Shown piece by piece: positions 11,110 through 23,747 of a stretch of 64,000 nt of DNA (position 1 is its first letter; the number at the start of each line of letters is the position of its first letter). A program made the position numbers and the translations under genes. Source of the DNA: Odontesthes bonariensis (lineage: Eukaryota > Chordata > Actinopteri > Atheriniformes > Atherinopsidae). Location: NCBI RefSeq assembly GCF_027942865.1, contig NC_134508.1:38065466-38129465 (forward strand), read 5' to 3'. The notes beneath the pieces were generated by a model, which ran no database searches, was not told the DNA's origin, and saw only the letters and a list, made by a program, of their open reading frames with translations.

Positions 11110-13590
11110 AATACAGGCACCACAATGTAATCTCTCTAATATGAAAAATTACCACACCTGGGCAAAGACTGATTAGTTGTTTGAGAAAGAATATATTTGT
11201 TTTTAATAATGTATTTTTTTTTTTGGTGTCATTTTCTCATTTAAAATGTGCCTATATATTCTTTGCAGTTAGTGGGCTATTCATCATGACATTACATTAA
11301 GTGTGTCCCACTATTTCAAAAAATTATTGTATATATCGATCTATTATAATTTTTTTGTTATTAATCACTATCTCACACTCTTCTTTTTTAAAACCACATG
11401 CCATTCTGGTAAAAATGTATTCTGATAATGAAGGAAAACAACACTGGAGAAGTTTGTGAACCTAAAAACTATAAACTTCTGAATTGTTTTATAGTACAAT
11501 GACATTTTTTTTTGTGCACATTCACAGGCCTGAAACTGCCCAAGAACGCCCAGGGGCTGAGATACTCCAGTAAATATATTTGCTTTTCAACCCTGCAACA
11601 CACTGTTTTGCTTTACGGTCCCTTAACAACTTTGTATTGGAGTCTCTGTAGCCTTTTCAACAATACAACAAATTCATGTGTACGGCTGCATATGTGTACA
11701 GTTTTATTTTCATGATAGTGGTGATATATCCCACAATTGCTTGTTACATCACACTGTTAATTGCCGACATTTTTATGTAACAAAAAGGGAAAATTGTTAC
11801 AGGAAATAGCATTGACCAAAGAACGAATATAATATGTTTGCTTTAAAGGCAAAGGGTACATAGACTCTCTGATATGATTTCAAGCATCAGCGTGCACACA
11901 CAACTTCAAAGTAGGTCTGTTTTCAGGATGTTTTGTTGAATTGTAGAAGTCTTTAGACAATGAGTTAGTGGCCTAAAGTAGAAAAAATAATAATAAACTT
12001 ATGTGTAAAGAAAAACTGTGAGGACTGTTTTTTTTTCCTGATGCTACAGTATAATGTCTGTTGTATAGGTTTTCAAGAAGCAGCAAGTAAATATAACATT
12101 TTTGTCTCCCTGCTCCTCTTCATTTAGAATTTATACAATGGAGTTGTTTTAATCCCTGATCAGGAACCTTGTATTGACGTACTGCATGTGGAAAACGTTA
12201 CCTGCATCATTCTGTCATATCAGCATAGAGAAGCTCAGGTTACAATAATTGTTCACTCATCAAATAAATTCAACACACAAATTGCAACAACTGTTGATTG
12301 CATAACCATAAAGCAGCAAATTTATTGGATAATAATGGGTAGTGAGTAACAGTTGATGCCAGTGGAATCTAATAAATTCTCACAACTGGAGACTACATCT
12401 AAGAACACAGTCCTCCGAAATGCTGCAGTCACACAAACCAATATTTATCGGCCAGCATTTATTTCGTGTTCAGACTTTTAAGATGGTCTTCAAATCTCCA
12501 TCAACAACCAGTGTGACAGAAGATAGGATGAGAGTTATTTCTTAATCTCCACTGTCTTGAAAATTGTCACTGGTGGTTAAACCAGGGCTGCAGTCTCGTA
12601 GTCAAGACTAAATAATGGTGCTGCCAACACTGTTTGACTGAATATTCCACTGATAATTGATTATAAATTGCCATGTTGCTTCATGAATAGAGTACACTGT
12701 CAGAGAACTATGACAAGCAGAAAGAAGAAATATACCCGACGGTTATCTCGTGAAAAATCTGACTTAATAAACTGACGAGGCAACCCTTATTTGGGTTTTC
12801 TTGCGACTTGTTCACGGGATTAGCACTTCAGTCAGCCATCTCTGGGTTCAACTTTGAAAAAGCTCAGCGTCGTTTAGATACTTAATAGAACATTACTTCG
12901 GTAACTTATGTAGGTCATCGTATCAGTGTGCGCTACTAACGATCGTCATTACATGAACATGTGAGTCACATTTAATCCTCCTGAGTCTAATGTTTTTGCT
13001 GCCTCAGAAGTACAACTTCCCTATACATGTCCCTGTTTCTTCTCACTTCAAAGACTTCCCACATGGCTCAGAAGCCATTATGTTTTTACAAAAAACATTT
13101 CAAAGCTGCATTAGTAACCCAAATTTTAACAGAACCAGTTGCCAACCAGCTAAAGGTGATCAGGATGTCCGCTTCAGCAAGTCCAAATTACCCAAAGACT
13201 AAAGAGGCGCCATCAAGCTGTGCTGCAATGACTGTACATATCTGTTGTATTCAAAGTTGGGAGAGAAGTCTATTTTAAATCTTAGCGCATGAAATGACCC
13301 AACTGAGGGATGTCAGATTGTGCAACAGATACATATTGATTTGTAGCGCTGTGATGGTCATAGAAAAAAAAGAAAAAAAGAAAAACAACAACAAAACATT
13401 AAAACAGGGACACCATCACCCAGGGAAATATTTCCTCTTACTCAGTCGCACCTTTGCTTTCGCCTCACATCATTTTGTTTCACATGAAAGTTTTTCCCCT
13501 TAAATTTTATTTATTTTTTTTAAAATGGCACATGCAACATTTTGCATAGGTTGTTGTGACTATCATTTCATGTTTTATCCTGCTTGCTTC
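11110..13590. other. Intergenic stretch between LINE and nfs1 3' end; nothing recognised
   Basis: AT-rich sequence with scattered homopolymer runs. The reading frames here are short and lack family motifs or convincing splice context. A reversed AATAAA at 13592-13597 is a candidate nfs1 polyadenylation signal, about 445 nt beyond its stop. Confidence 0.5.
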
Positions 13591-14040
13591 GTTTATTTGT
13601 TGCTTAAATCAAACTGTGGGAACTTGGTCCTGAATTTCTGTCTGAATTTTGCTGCAGGCAGTCAAAACTTGAAATTGACTAGCTGTGGTCTAACAGCAAG
13701 AACCCAAACCAAACATTTACAACATTTTTCTCATGGTTGTCGATTAACATCAAAGACTGCCAAAAGTTGCAGTGTGTAACAGCCTGTGATGACTTTTCAA
13801 TGGATGAATACAACAAGCAGAGATAGCAGTGTTGTTGGTCAGCTCTGAGCAACGTCTCCTGACGGAGCAACGGGAGGAGCTTCTACAGAGACAAAGAGCT
13901 ACGGCTGCAAACAAACTTCAAGTCGGACAGGAGGTTTGTGCGTGTTTGCGTGAAGGAAGAAAAAGCTGGATTGTTCCCAAAACTTCTTGGGAACCCTAAT
14001 CTTCTTCGGCTCTAAGAAGTAGACTGGACGTGGGAGCAGT

Positions 14041-17000
14041 CTAGTGCTGCGACCACTTGATGTTCTTCAGGTCGATGCCTTCCTGAACCATCTCCCACAG
14101 AGGACTGAAAAACAAGAACAAAATATATGTTATAAAAACGTATCTATGATCTGTTTGCTAACAACTGATTTTTAAATCTTGACTGTAATTTGTACCGACT
14201 GTACTGAAGTAATCTACAGATCAGACTGTGTAGAAGTGATAGAAGTCCCGTCTACTTCCTGCCCAATGCTTAGCAAACACCACTTAAACCTAATGCGACT
14301 GTTTTGGACCATCGTGGATGCTCGTTGTGTGTCTTTCTTTCAAAATAAAAAATATTAGTAACTTCTTGTTGTCTGGTTATACCTTGGAAGAGTGAAATAA
14401 GTGCAAGGTGCCTTAAACCTGAATAATTAAAAAAAAAAAATCCCTGCTTCTCTGTCTGCAAAAATATGTCCAATTGTAAAAAAGGTCCCAGTATTTATTC
14501 CAGAATTTTAATTCCTAAATGAGTTTATAGTCTCAATTGTTCAAGTTGAAAGTCTATTCTAATACAGCATGAGGTCCACTTTGTAATAAAATGATTCCAG
14601 GTAAAGGAATTAGGCAGTACAGAAGAGAGAGCTTTAAAGGGATATTCCTATGAGTATTCAATGCCTTAACTACAGTAGGAAACAGTGAGTTTTGGAGAAT
14701 CAGAGGGGATCCCTGACTGGCAATCTAAGCAAAAAAGTGACCTAAAGAGTGAAGTGCCACCATTTAGAAGCGACTTATACCTTAAAATTTTCAAAGCTTT
14801 TTTAGCTAACATGGATTTTTACACCACGTCACTTTTGCATCAGTTTGTTATTAACGTTGTCACCACATTTTCTCATGTTGCAACATGGGTCAAAGTTCGT
14901 GGAACTGATGCAAACAAAATGCAGTGTGAAAATCCACAATATAACGTTTGCTGGAAAAGCCAAGAAACTTTTTGAGCTTTGACTTGTTTTTCATGGTGAA
15001 CTTTTCAGCTTCAGTTAGCTTGGATCACCTGCCAGGAATTCCTTCTGACTTCTAAACCTTTTATTCAAAATCTATGGTCTGAAAATAGTTTGGGTGGTCA
15101 ATTCTTGGAGGTTTCCAACCTGTCTGAATTATTTTGAGAGATGTTACCATGTTAAGATTTCTCAGCTAAATACTCCTTAAATTAGTCTAAAGTTAAAATC
15201 CAACTGAACTCACCTCATCTCCCTGAGTCTGCTGACCTGTTGGATGCATTTCTCTGCTGTGTAGTCGATTTCTTCTTCTGTGGTGAACCTGCCAATACCA
15301 AACCTGCCAAAGAGGGAAACACAAGAAAAGTCTGAAATGTTTTTATTTCAGTACGTGTCTGCTGTTCTTTGTGCCACTGAGTGGGATATAAATGTAGGAA
15401 AATTCTGTTTTGAGTGACTCATCCTCAAATGAGATGTTTGCATACAGACTGCCAACAAAATGCATTAGAATGATGGCCATAGTTAAGAAGTGGTTTGTAG
15501 GTCAGACTCTGTACGGCAATAATATAATTAGAATCAGCACTGTTTGTAAGATTGCTAAGATCAACATTAGTCAGTTTAAATGACAAATAAAGTTAAACTA
15601 GATTACAATAAAAGCAATTTAAGAATTCTTATTAAAGACATCCTTTTTGTGGAATGTTTGTACCTGATGGAAGAGTGAGCAAGGTCTTCATCTGCTCCGA
15701 TTGCTCTGAGGACATATGATGGCTCCAGAGACGCTGATGTGCATGCACTGAACACACAAACATATTCGTTCATCATCAAAAAGGTGTACAAAAGTACAAA
15801 TTCAAAGTTATATGGGTTCGATTTTTGAGTCTTACCTTCCAGATGACAGAGCAACATCCTTCAGAGCCATCAACAGACTCTCTCCCTCCACATAGGCAAA
15901 GGAAAGATTTACGCAGCCTGGAACATAAAACAAACACAAGACCATCTAAAACAAAGCTCCAACAGAGATGCAACGTGCAAAGAACTTAGCTGGTTGAAGC
16001 TAAAAGAAGCAGTTTCTGAGGAATCATTTAATTTCTGTGTAAGTCTCACTTTCTTTCCAGTTAATTAAGACTTAGTGGGTATTGAATTCGTAAAGATGGT
16101 TAAGAATTAGGTGAGGGTCTAATAAAATGTCATTAACTGTCCTTATAGTCACAAACATCCGTGCGTTTACCAGGGTAGCGTTTTTCTGGATCTCCATTCA
16201 TGATGACATCAGGAATCTCAGACATGATCTTCTCGACCAGGCGATTGGCCAGCATGGACACTCTGTGATGATCGTACTACACGTGCACAAACGCACAATA
16301 AGGCCTGATACAATTGCGCATGTTTGTTCAGTCTTTTGATTTTTCAATGAGGATTTTACCTCCATCTCCTTTTGGGCGATGCTGCAGGCGGCTCCCAGCC
16401 CAACAGTCAGCGGGGTGGGGACAGTTCCAGAGCGAAGACCTCTCTCCTGTCCACCGCCGTTCTGCAGTGGCTCCATACGCACCCGAGGCCTGCGGCGCAC
16501 ATACAAGGCACCCACACCTGTGCACATACAACCACAAACACACAGTCACAAGTAATCATTGTAGGTTGGGATACCGAGTACCACCCGTCAGTTTAGGGAG
16601 TACAAGCTGTGATTTGGGTCAAATTTTTCACAACAACAGTAAAAAAAACATTTGTTTTGAGATGACTTGGTTTCCCGGTTTAACAGGTGATTACGGTTGA
16701 ACTTTGTCATCTTATTTAATGAAATACAGCTGAATTTACATCAAAACAAAGCTAAACTCGATGCACAAAATGTACACAATCTAAAACACAGACATACATT
16801 GAGTTAGTTAACGATCATAAGACTGAAATTAATATAACAACTACCTGTAAAAGCAGGCTTAATCCATTCATTTATGTTGAGCAAGCTTCGTCATGTACAA
16901 ATATAAACTAAAGGAAAAGTCACAGAAAGAATAGCTTTTAAACTTCTTTTGCTGGTCTAAAAGCTGCTCACCGAGTGTTCTCAGTATTTGCATTTCAACA

Positions 17001-20000
17001 GCAACTTCAGTAGTTTTCTGTTTCTACAATAGAACATTTCTATCCACAGAGTTTCAGCAGTGCTGTTTCCGTGTTTTAATATAGCTTCTTATGAAGTCCT
17101 TTAAACTGACACAGTGTATAAAATGGGCTCGATCAGGGCTGCCGCTGGGGGGTGCGCGAGATGAAAAATGTAATGGCGGTCTGATAATTACAGTGTTTTC
17201 CCCCCACAATAAAGACGTGTAAATAAACATTTCCTTTGTAAAATTTAAAATCAAAAACTGGAATTTTAATTCATAAAGAAATGCAGGCTATTCAAAATGC
17301 ACTAAAGGGGGGGCGGTCGGTCAGTGGCGTAGTGGGTTAAGCGGCCGCCCCATGTACAAGAGGCTGCGGTCCTCGCTGCGGCTGGCCCCGGTTCAGGTCC
17401 CGCACCGGACGGCCCTTTGCTGCGTGTCTTCCCCCTCTCTCTGCCTCCTGCTTCCTGTCTCTCTACAACTGTCCTATCATTGAAGGCATTAAAAGCCTTA
17501 AAAAAATATTTAAAAAAAAAAATGCACTAAAAGGAAGCGTAGAAGAGGTTATCTTCTTCTACGCAGTGTATATGCGCACCTCGCTTGTGGCCTCTACGTC
17601 ATTCATTCTGTCAAATATGCTCAATTGGCTGAAATCAGGGAAACTGTCAGGAAAGACATCTAAAGTCAAAGTTAGTGATGAAGGAGGAGAGGAACCAAGA
17701 GAGAGTGAGGAATCGTAGACAACAGAAGAGAGAATTGCTACGGATCCGGGAGAAGAAAACGAGCCGGAGCCGGAGGAAACCGCAAAGGAGCGAAGGAGAT
17801 GGCAACAAGACGGATACCAACACCAACCTTTGGGTCCGTAGAGCTTGTGACCGCTGATGGACATCAGATCCACTTTCGAGTCGGAGACGTTGAGGGGAAT
17901 CTTTCCGACAGCCTGAGCAGCATCAGTGTGGAAGAAAACTCCTTTTGAGCGACAGATATGTCCTGTGGACAGGAAGAGTGAAGATCAGTGAGTCAACAGC
18001 TCTGATCGGAACGGCACAGAAACACAGATCAGTCACTCTTGTTGTATTGCCATGGTTACCAATGTCCTCGATAGGCTGCTTGACTCCAATCTCGTTGTTG
18101 ATGGTCATCACCGACACCAGAGAGGTGTCAGGATGGATGGAGGCCTCCAACAGCTGCAGACACACACAGTTTATACAGTGACTTCTACATGTTATCTGTG
18201 TGCACGTGGTACATGTTATCTGTGTGCACGTGGTACATGTGATCTGTGTGTTCTTCTTTGGTACCTCCAGGTCCAGTAGCCCGTTCTTCTGGACTGGCAG
18301 GTATGTAACCCTGAATCCTTCAGCCTCCAGAATTCGACACGAGTCCAGGACACACTTATGCTCGGTCTGTGTGGTGATCACATGACGCTTCTTGGCTTGG
18401 TAGAACCTGGCCACACCCTACAGGAGAGGGACACCGGGTTAGAACTGAAGTCCTAAATGAGTTCTCATTGTTTCTGTTCTTACTATCCTCTTTTTTTGTA
18501 TCAAGTATGCTCTGTCACAGAGGAAGAAGTGTGGAGAACATTGTGCCTCAGTGAGTATGTGCTTCTACAAGCAGCAGAAACTACTCTTTCTTTACAAAGC
18601 AACAACATTTGCTGCACCAAAACATAACGAGGTGGTAGCAGCAGCAGGAAAGTGTTTGTGTCATGATGATGAAGAGGCGCTGCACAATGGGACCTTGATA
18701 GCCATGTTGTTGGACTCGGTGGCTCCGCTGGTGAAGATGATTTCTCTGGGATCTGCTCCAATCAGATCTGCCACCTGCTGCTCAGACAGACAGACAACAC
18801 AGTCTATGATTAAATTCACTTTACATTCTCAGGAACAACTCTTATTACTTAGTACATATCATCAGCAACTAAAATATGGAGCATTCATACAAAACATGGC
18901 CCTGAGTTTGATTCAAAAGCAGTTTTGGACCACTACATGAACACTTTTCAAAAATTGTTTTAAAGTGGCTAAAATCATTTAGTTTTCCATCATGTGTTCT
19001 GCTACTATCTAATGACATCAACTGTTTATCTCAAAGCAATTAACTTGTAACCTTCAAAGGCATTTCTCTGAGTATATGTTGAAATTAACATCGTGGATTG
19101 GGTTCCAAAGCCAAACACACCATGTCAATATGACAAATATAAAACTAATAAAGACATGCAATGAAACAAAGAAGATCAATCATAAATATGATTTATTTGC
19201 ATGGTAATTCCTTGCTCAAGTGTAGACAGCCCTACTCATATCAAATACCAATGAATGGCAGTGTTTAGATACGCTTGAAGCTTTTTACTTGGTTTTTCCT
19301 CTATGTGTTCAGTGTGAGTGTTGCTCTACCTTTCTGGCAGTTTCCATGGCGGTCTCACTCTCCCAGCCGTACACGTGTGTCCTGGAGTGAGGGTTACCAT
19401 AGTAATTCACCTGATACGGCAACATGGCGTCCAACACCCTGGGGTCCTAAACGCACGAAAACATTTAACTGTGAGGGCAAACAGGTGACTCCCTCGGGAA
19501 TCGAGTCAAACATGTTAAGCTACATCTTTTCTTTCTGCTTGTCACAAACAAAACAAACTACCGCTTCACACCTTCTGTGACTGATACACAAGAGAGGTCT
19601 GTTGGAAAAAAATTACCACTAAATTAGGGTTTTTTTGATGGAAAAAGACAGCTTTTAAATGATTAAACAGTGAGTTTGTTGCTACAAAGCAATTAGAAAT
19701 CCAGCAAAGGAGAAACAAACACAAACAAAGAAGACTGGGCTGCTTAAAAGAAACATTACATCAGCTGTCTGAAATTACTGCACAGGTGCTGCTCACAAGG
19801 TGGTTGGTTAACCTTAACCATTAAAATTTGCCCCACAAAGCTCTGAATAATGAATGCAAAGTGAGATTTTAATGCCGTCAAAAACAAAACAATCAGTGGT
19901 GACTTGTTAGATAACAGTTACCATAGGTGTTGTAGCCTGGAAGTCCAAGTAGAGGGGGCGAAGCTCATCTATCTCCAGTTCATGTTTCTTGATCAACTCT

Positions 20001-21214
20001 GCAGAACAAAACAGAATTTCCACAATGTTTAAGTTTGTTTATAACATTTGAGAAAGTTTGTTATACCTCAGAGCATGTAATTCGATCTTTTTCAAAACCT
20101 TAGCAGATGAAGTATGAAAATGATGCAAAACGGGGAGAAACAGGTCTGAAATTATTTTGATTCTATCACAGCTTCTAACAGGTTTCCCTTATTCCAACAA
20201 ACAAACAACATTCAGCTAATTTAACACGGAATTTAATCAGATCTCCAAGATCCAGGGCTTAAACATTGGGTCAGACAGGCAGCTCAGGAGTTGTTGAATC
20301 ATTCATCAGCTGTGCAGCTGAGCAAAGTAAATTAAACAAATAATACATTTCACTTTCTTTGTTCCCATTTGTCTTTATTTAATTAGCAAAACCGCAATAT
20401 TCCCATCAGTTTACAGCTGTATGTTGTTGTGTGTACAGCACCCATTTACTAAATGGGTTTCTTCTCCTCCGAGTATTCCAGATATTAAAAAAAAAAATTA
20501 AAAAAAAAAATTTATCTTACCATGATCTCGACCCTGATACTTGTACTGCATATCTACAATAAAACCATGGTCTGTACTGTAAAGTCTTCAGAGTTACAAA
20601 CTGTTAAATGAATAAATTTGAATTTATCTGAACGCGCAAGTCACTACAGCCAATATTAATACGCGCGAGTTACCAAAAAATCTAAAGAGGATTTATCAGG
20701 CATTCAAATTTAATATCATTTTTAGGAGGAACCATACTACATTTTAAGATCCATTTATTTTATCCTTTTGTCCAACAAAAAGTTGTTTTGAAAGATGTTC
20801 AAATAATTAAAACAGAATCTAAAACCAAAACTAAAAGAATAGAGGTCATTGCTTCGATAAATGAAAAGTGATAATTAATTATTCAAACAATTGACCATTA
20901 TTCTTACGTTAGTCGTTTGTTAGAGCTATTTAAAAGAGTTTATGTCTTTTATCACTAAACACACGGTCCACGCTGGTCATTACTTAACGTTTTACCACAC
21001 AGTGTTATGAAGTTTCCCGTCTACCAATTAAACTGCGTCACTTTGGGATTAGCTTCATGCTAGGTGCTCCAATGGATAAACAGGCCACTTTGGTCCAACT
21101 GATGTTACCTTTCGGCATGGAGCTGGTGGCTGTACGCTCGGAGCCCAGCCGAAGAGAAAGCCACGAAGCGGGCTTCAGCAGCCGGGAGGAGACGGTCCTG
21201 CTCGGGGAAAGCAT
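14041..21214 (-). CDS. nfs1: Cysteine desulfurase, mitochondrial (NFS1), 449 aa, 13 coding exons
   Basis: PLP enzyme that takes sulfur from L-cysteine as an enzyme persulfide and passes it to ISCU with ISD11, ACP and frataxin for Fe-S cluster assembly; also supplies sulfur for Moco and tRNA thiolation. Exons (transcript order): 21214-21109, 19998-19922, 19446-19330, 18777-18694, 18417-18265, 18153-18060, 17962-17828, 16517-16360, 16276-16171, 15917-15836, 15747-15664, 15303-15214, 14104-14041. They total 1,350 nt and close in frame. The N-terminus ([20 protein letters not shown]) is an Arg/Ser-rich mitochondrial presequence. PLP lysine is K250 in [12 protein letters not shown]; catalytic cysteine is C373 in [31 protein letters not shown] and the C-terminal IKWSQH are all conserved. 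Human NFS1 is 457 aa. The exon 4 donor (aag|gtccca) is weak. Adjacent to rbm12, as in human 20q11. Confidence 0.97.
17294..17531 (+). mobile_element. tRNA-derived SINE in nfs1 intron 7, with target-site duplication
   Basis: The body is about 17307-17518. It shows a tRNA-like head with an A-box-like tggcgtagtgggt and a B-box-like ggttcaggtcc, a tRNA-unrelated body (cccctctctctgcctcctgc), and an A-rich tail. The 13-bp sequence AAAATGCACTAAA flanks it on both sides (17294-17306 and 17519-17531). It lies antisense to nfs1, between exons 8 and 7. Confidence 0.85.
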
Positions 21215-22390
21215 CTGGTCGGTAGACTGATTTTAACTGGAGAGACTAAACTCCGTCAACACCTTCACGTGGACAGCAATCAAAAGACCAGCGTCAAACG
21301 ATGTGTACCAGCTCAGTCCCCTGACTCAAGTGGGAGAAAAACAAGAAAATTCACTACTTTAACACAAAGCTTTAACGTGACTCAAGTTCCTTCACAGACG
21401 CGCGTTGCAGTCGGTCAGTTATGTACAGGTTACGGCAGCATTATTCAATGCCACTTCACACATAACAGCACTTATATCCGGTTTTGACTTTCAAAATAAA
21501 GAATTTGCTTTTATAAGAGGACCAAATTAACACGTACAAGTCCTATGTTTTCCTAGATAATCTACAAGTCTTAGAGTATCGCTTTTAATATAAGTAAATA
21601 ATTAAACCAATTAAATCTGAACCAGTCAAAATGTAATGTAACACAAACTAGAGTTATATAGACCTAAAATTCCAAACTGTGCTGAACATAAACCAACATT
21701 TTGAGTAATATTAAGCGCTTGAAAAAAAAGAAGATACAACAGGAATCTGGTGTTTTAAACTTAAAGTTCCCTCTTAAAAATGTTGCAGCATTTTTGACAT
21801 ATTATTTTCCTTGGGGAAATTTGGACACTTTGCTGTCGAGTATTTTATACATATAAAATATTGTTTTTTATATTATTGTTGTTATAATTGTTTTTTTTTT
21901 TTTTAATCCTATCATTTTAATTTCCTCGTTCGGCCCTTTTTGCTGTTTAACCACTCTGTCACTGTGTGCAACTTGACACTGCGCGATGTCGACGCTGTTT
22001 CATGCTTGCACAACAACCGGAAGTAGATGGCGGAACTTCCTGTAAATATTCTGGGCTCTCATTGGACAGGTGTTTATCACAAAGCTATGTATTACTCTAT
22101 AGCTCTGGCCTCTTCTAGACGTTTCATTTAATATTTGTAACAGGAATTAAAACATTTGAGGTAGTCTGCTGTTGCAAAATCGGACTCTTGATACATATGA
22201 ACGCATTTGAAAAGCCCAAAACCTGGTTATAAACGATTCTATGACGTTATGAAAACCGTTAATATAGAATTCCAAACTGTACTCTATACCAGCTGGTGGC
22301 GGTGGAGCACATACAGTCTTGGCAGTGCAGCTAATTACTAAGAAGGAGAGGAAGAAAACTCCATATCCGTCAGCCATGTCTAACTAGCGA
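21215..22390. promoter_or_regulatory. Divergent intergenic region between nfs1 (-) and the C6orf89-like gene (+)
   Basis: About 1.2 kb separates the nfs1 start codon from the likely first exon of the plus-strand gene. It should hold the promoters of both. I see no TATA box in a supporting position and no recognisable repeat. The nfs1 transcription start probably lies just above 21240. Confidence 0.4.
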
Positions 22391-22492
22391 GCTGTAGTTT
22401 CTTTTTTGTTTGTTTGAAAAAATATATTCGACTTTTGGGAACATTATCAGAAATGAGACAAACTGCGCTACAATGATGGATCCCACTTTGAG
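22391..22492 (+). other. Probable noncoding first exon of the C6orf89-like gene, with uORF
   Basis: A consensus donor (ctttgag|gtgagg) ends an exon at 22492, and the next acceptor is at 23661-23662 (ttttacag). ATGATGGATCCC near 22474 would run into TGA right after splicing, giving a six-codon upstream ORF. The 5' limit of the exon is approximate. Confidence 0.4.
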
Positions 22493-22990
22493 GTGAGGAC
22501 TTGGGCTGGTTTTGCTAACTCGTGTCTGGTTGTTATGTGAGAGGCTATCAAGCACAAGCTAACCTGTCAGTGTACTGCAGTTGAACACCGCTGCTTCAGG
22601 GTTTTGCCTTGTTTCTATCACACACTAGCCTTATTGAAATGGTAATTATTGTGTAAGTATGTTATTTCATAATTGTGTACGTCAGTTTGGTTGTTTTTTG
22701 GAACATAGATTTGAATGACTGGTTCCCACCCACAGCAGCTGGACTGGTGTCAGTTGTTAGAAAATAAGGAGCTAGTTGTCTATACCTTATATGTGGACAC
22801 TTTATCTTTGGGTTCCGTCTGAATGTGGACGCGCGTGAGGCTATTTTGTCACCATCCCCATGCTCACTGACAGGTACAAAGGTCATCTATGTTTACAAAC
22901 TCCCCGGCGTTTTAAAAAGTGTGCTTGTGGTCAGATTAAGGAATATTTATGTTTAAGTTAGCTTTATTGTTTTGTGTTTTTGTTTTTTTT

Positions 22991-23017
22991 GGGGGGGGGG
23001 GGGGGGGGGGGGGGGGG
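22991..23017 (+). repeat. G27 homopolymer run in intron 1 of the C6orf89-like gene
   Basis: Twenty-seven consecutive G residues preceded by eight T. It is unstable and sequencing-prone, so the true length is uncertain. Confidence 0.85.
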
Positions 23018-23414
23018 TTACTCAGCATGCCAACTAACATTGCTTACTGGGGTTACTGTTAACTCTGTTACTGTTGAATCATTGTGTTATTAGTAAAAAC
23101 ATCACAGCCTAACAATTTAAACACAGTTCTTTACTCTCTGGCAAAAAACACTTGTGGCATGAGGACCATCATTATGTAGTTTTTTAAGTATTAAAATGGT
23201 TGGATGATACTTGAATTGTGTGTGGAGACTTTAATACCCCAGAAGCCAGGCTCAATATTAACCTCTGTTAAAATCCTAATGCAAAAGTCATTTATAGTTT
23301 GTCTACAGTATTATAGACAATCAGTTGCTGGAATACTAGTTTAAAGGACTTTTCTTTTGTCCTAAAGCAGTGAAATGACTGGAGAGGAACCTCACAATGA
23401 GTCCAACAGAAGAC

Positions 23415-23530
23415 AGACTGTGTAGCTCACCTGGTTGAGCAGGTGGCTCCTGAGGTGTTTTGAATATGTGAGACTCTGGTTGAAATCCCACCAACAAAAA
23501 GCATTTCAAACTTTTTTTTCTCTTCTGCAA
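23415..23530 (+). mobile_element. tRNA-derived SINE fragment
   Basis: A tRNA-like promoter is visible: tgtagctcacctggttgagc (A box) and ggttgaaatccc (B box), followed by a short tail ending in a T-rich stretch. It lies in the 5'UTR intron of the C6orf89-like gene. No target-site duplication was found. Confidence 0.6.
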
Positions 23531-23678
23531 ATTCAGTTGCAGCCATTCTATTCAAATGTGATCATCATTGTGACATCAGAAGCTTTATTAAAATGAATGA
23601 CGCTCAATGGATGGTGCTGAAAGATATGAAGTGACCGTGAAAAGTTTGGATTGTTTTACAGGTGAGGAGGTGACACCA

Positions 23679-23711
23679 TGATCCAGGACCCTGAAGCAGC
23701 TGAAGACTGAC
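23679..23711 (+). promoter_or_regulatory. Upstream ORF (10 codons) in the 5'UTR of the C6orf89-like mRNA
   Basis: ATG ATC CAG ... GAC TGA starts 16 nt after the exon 2 acceptor, in good context (caccatga). It ends 36 nt before the main ATG, so it could lower main-frame initiation. Confidence 0.5.
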
Positions 23712-23747
23712 AAATTTGAACAAGAAGCTGCTGCTACCGCTGCCGTC

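Noticed and set aside
16198-16700. Several frames of 70-128 codons on both strands
   Set aside because: Shadows of nfs1 exons 8 and 9 read through splice sites or in the wrong frame.
17559-17873. 104-codon minus-strand frame starting within nfs1 exon 7
   Set aside because: Only its first residues ([15 protein letters not shown]) belong to nfs1; the rest is read-through of the intron beyond the donor at 17828.
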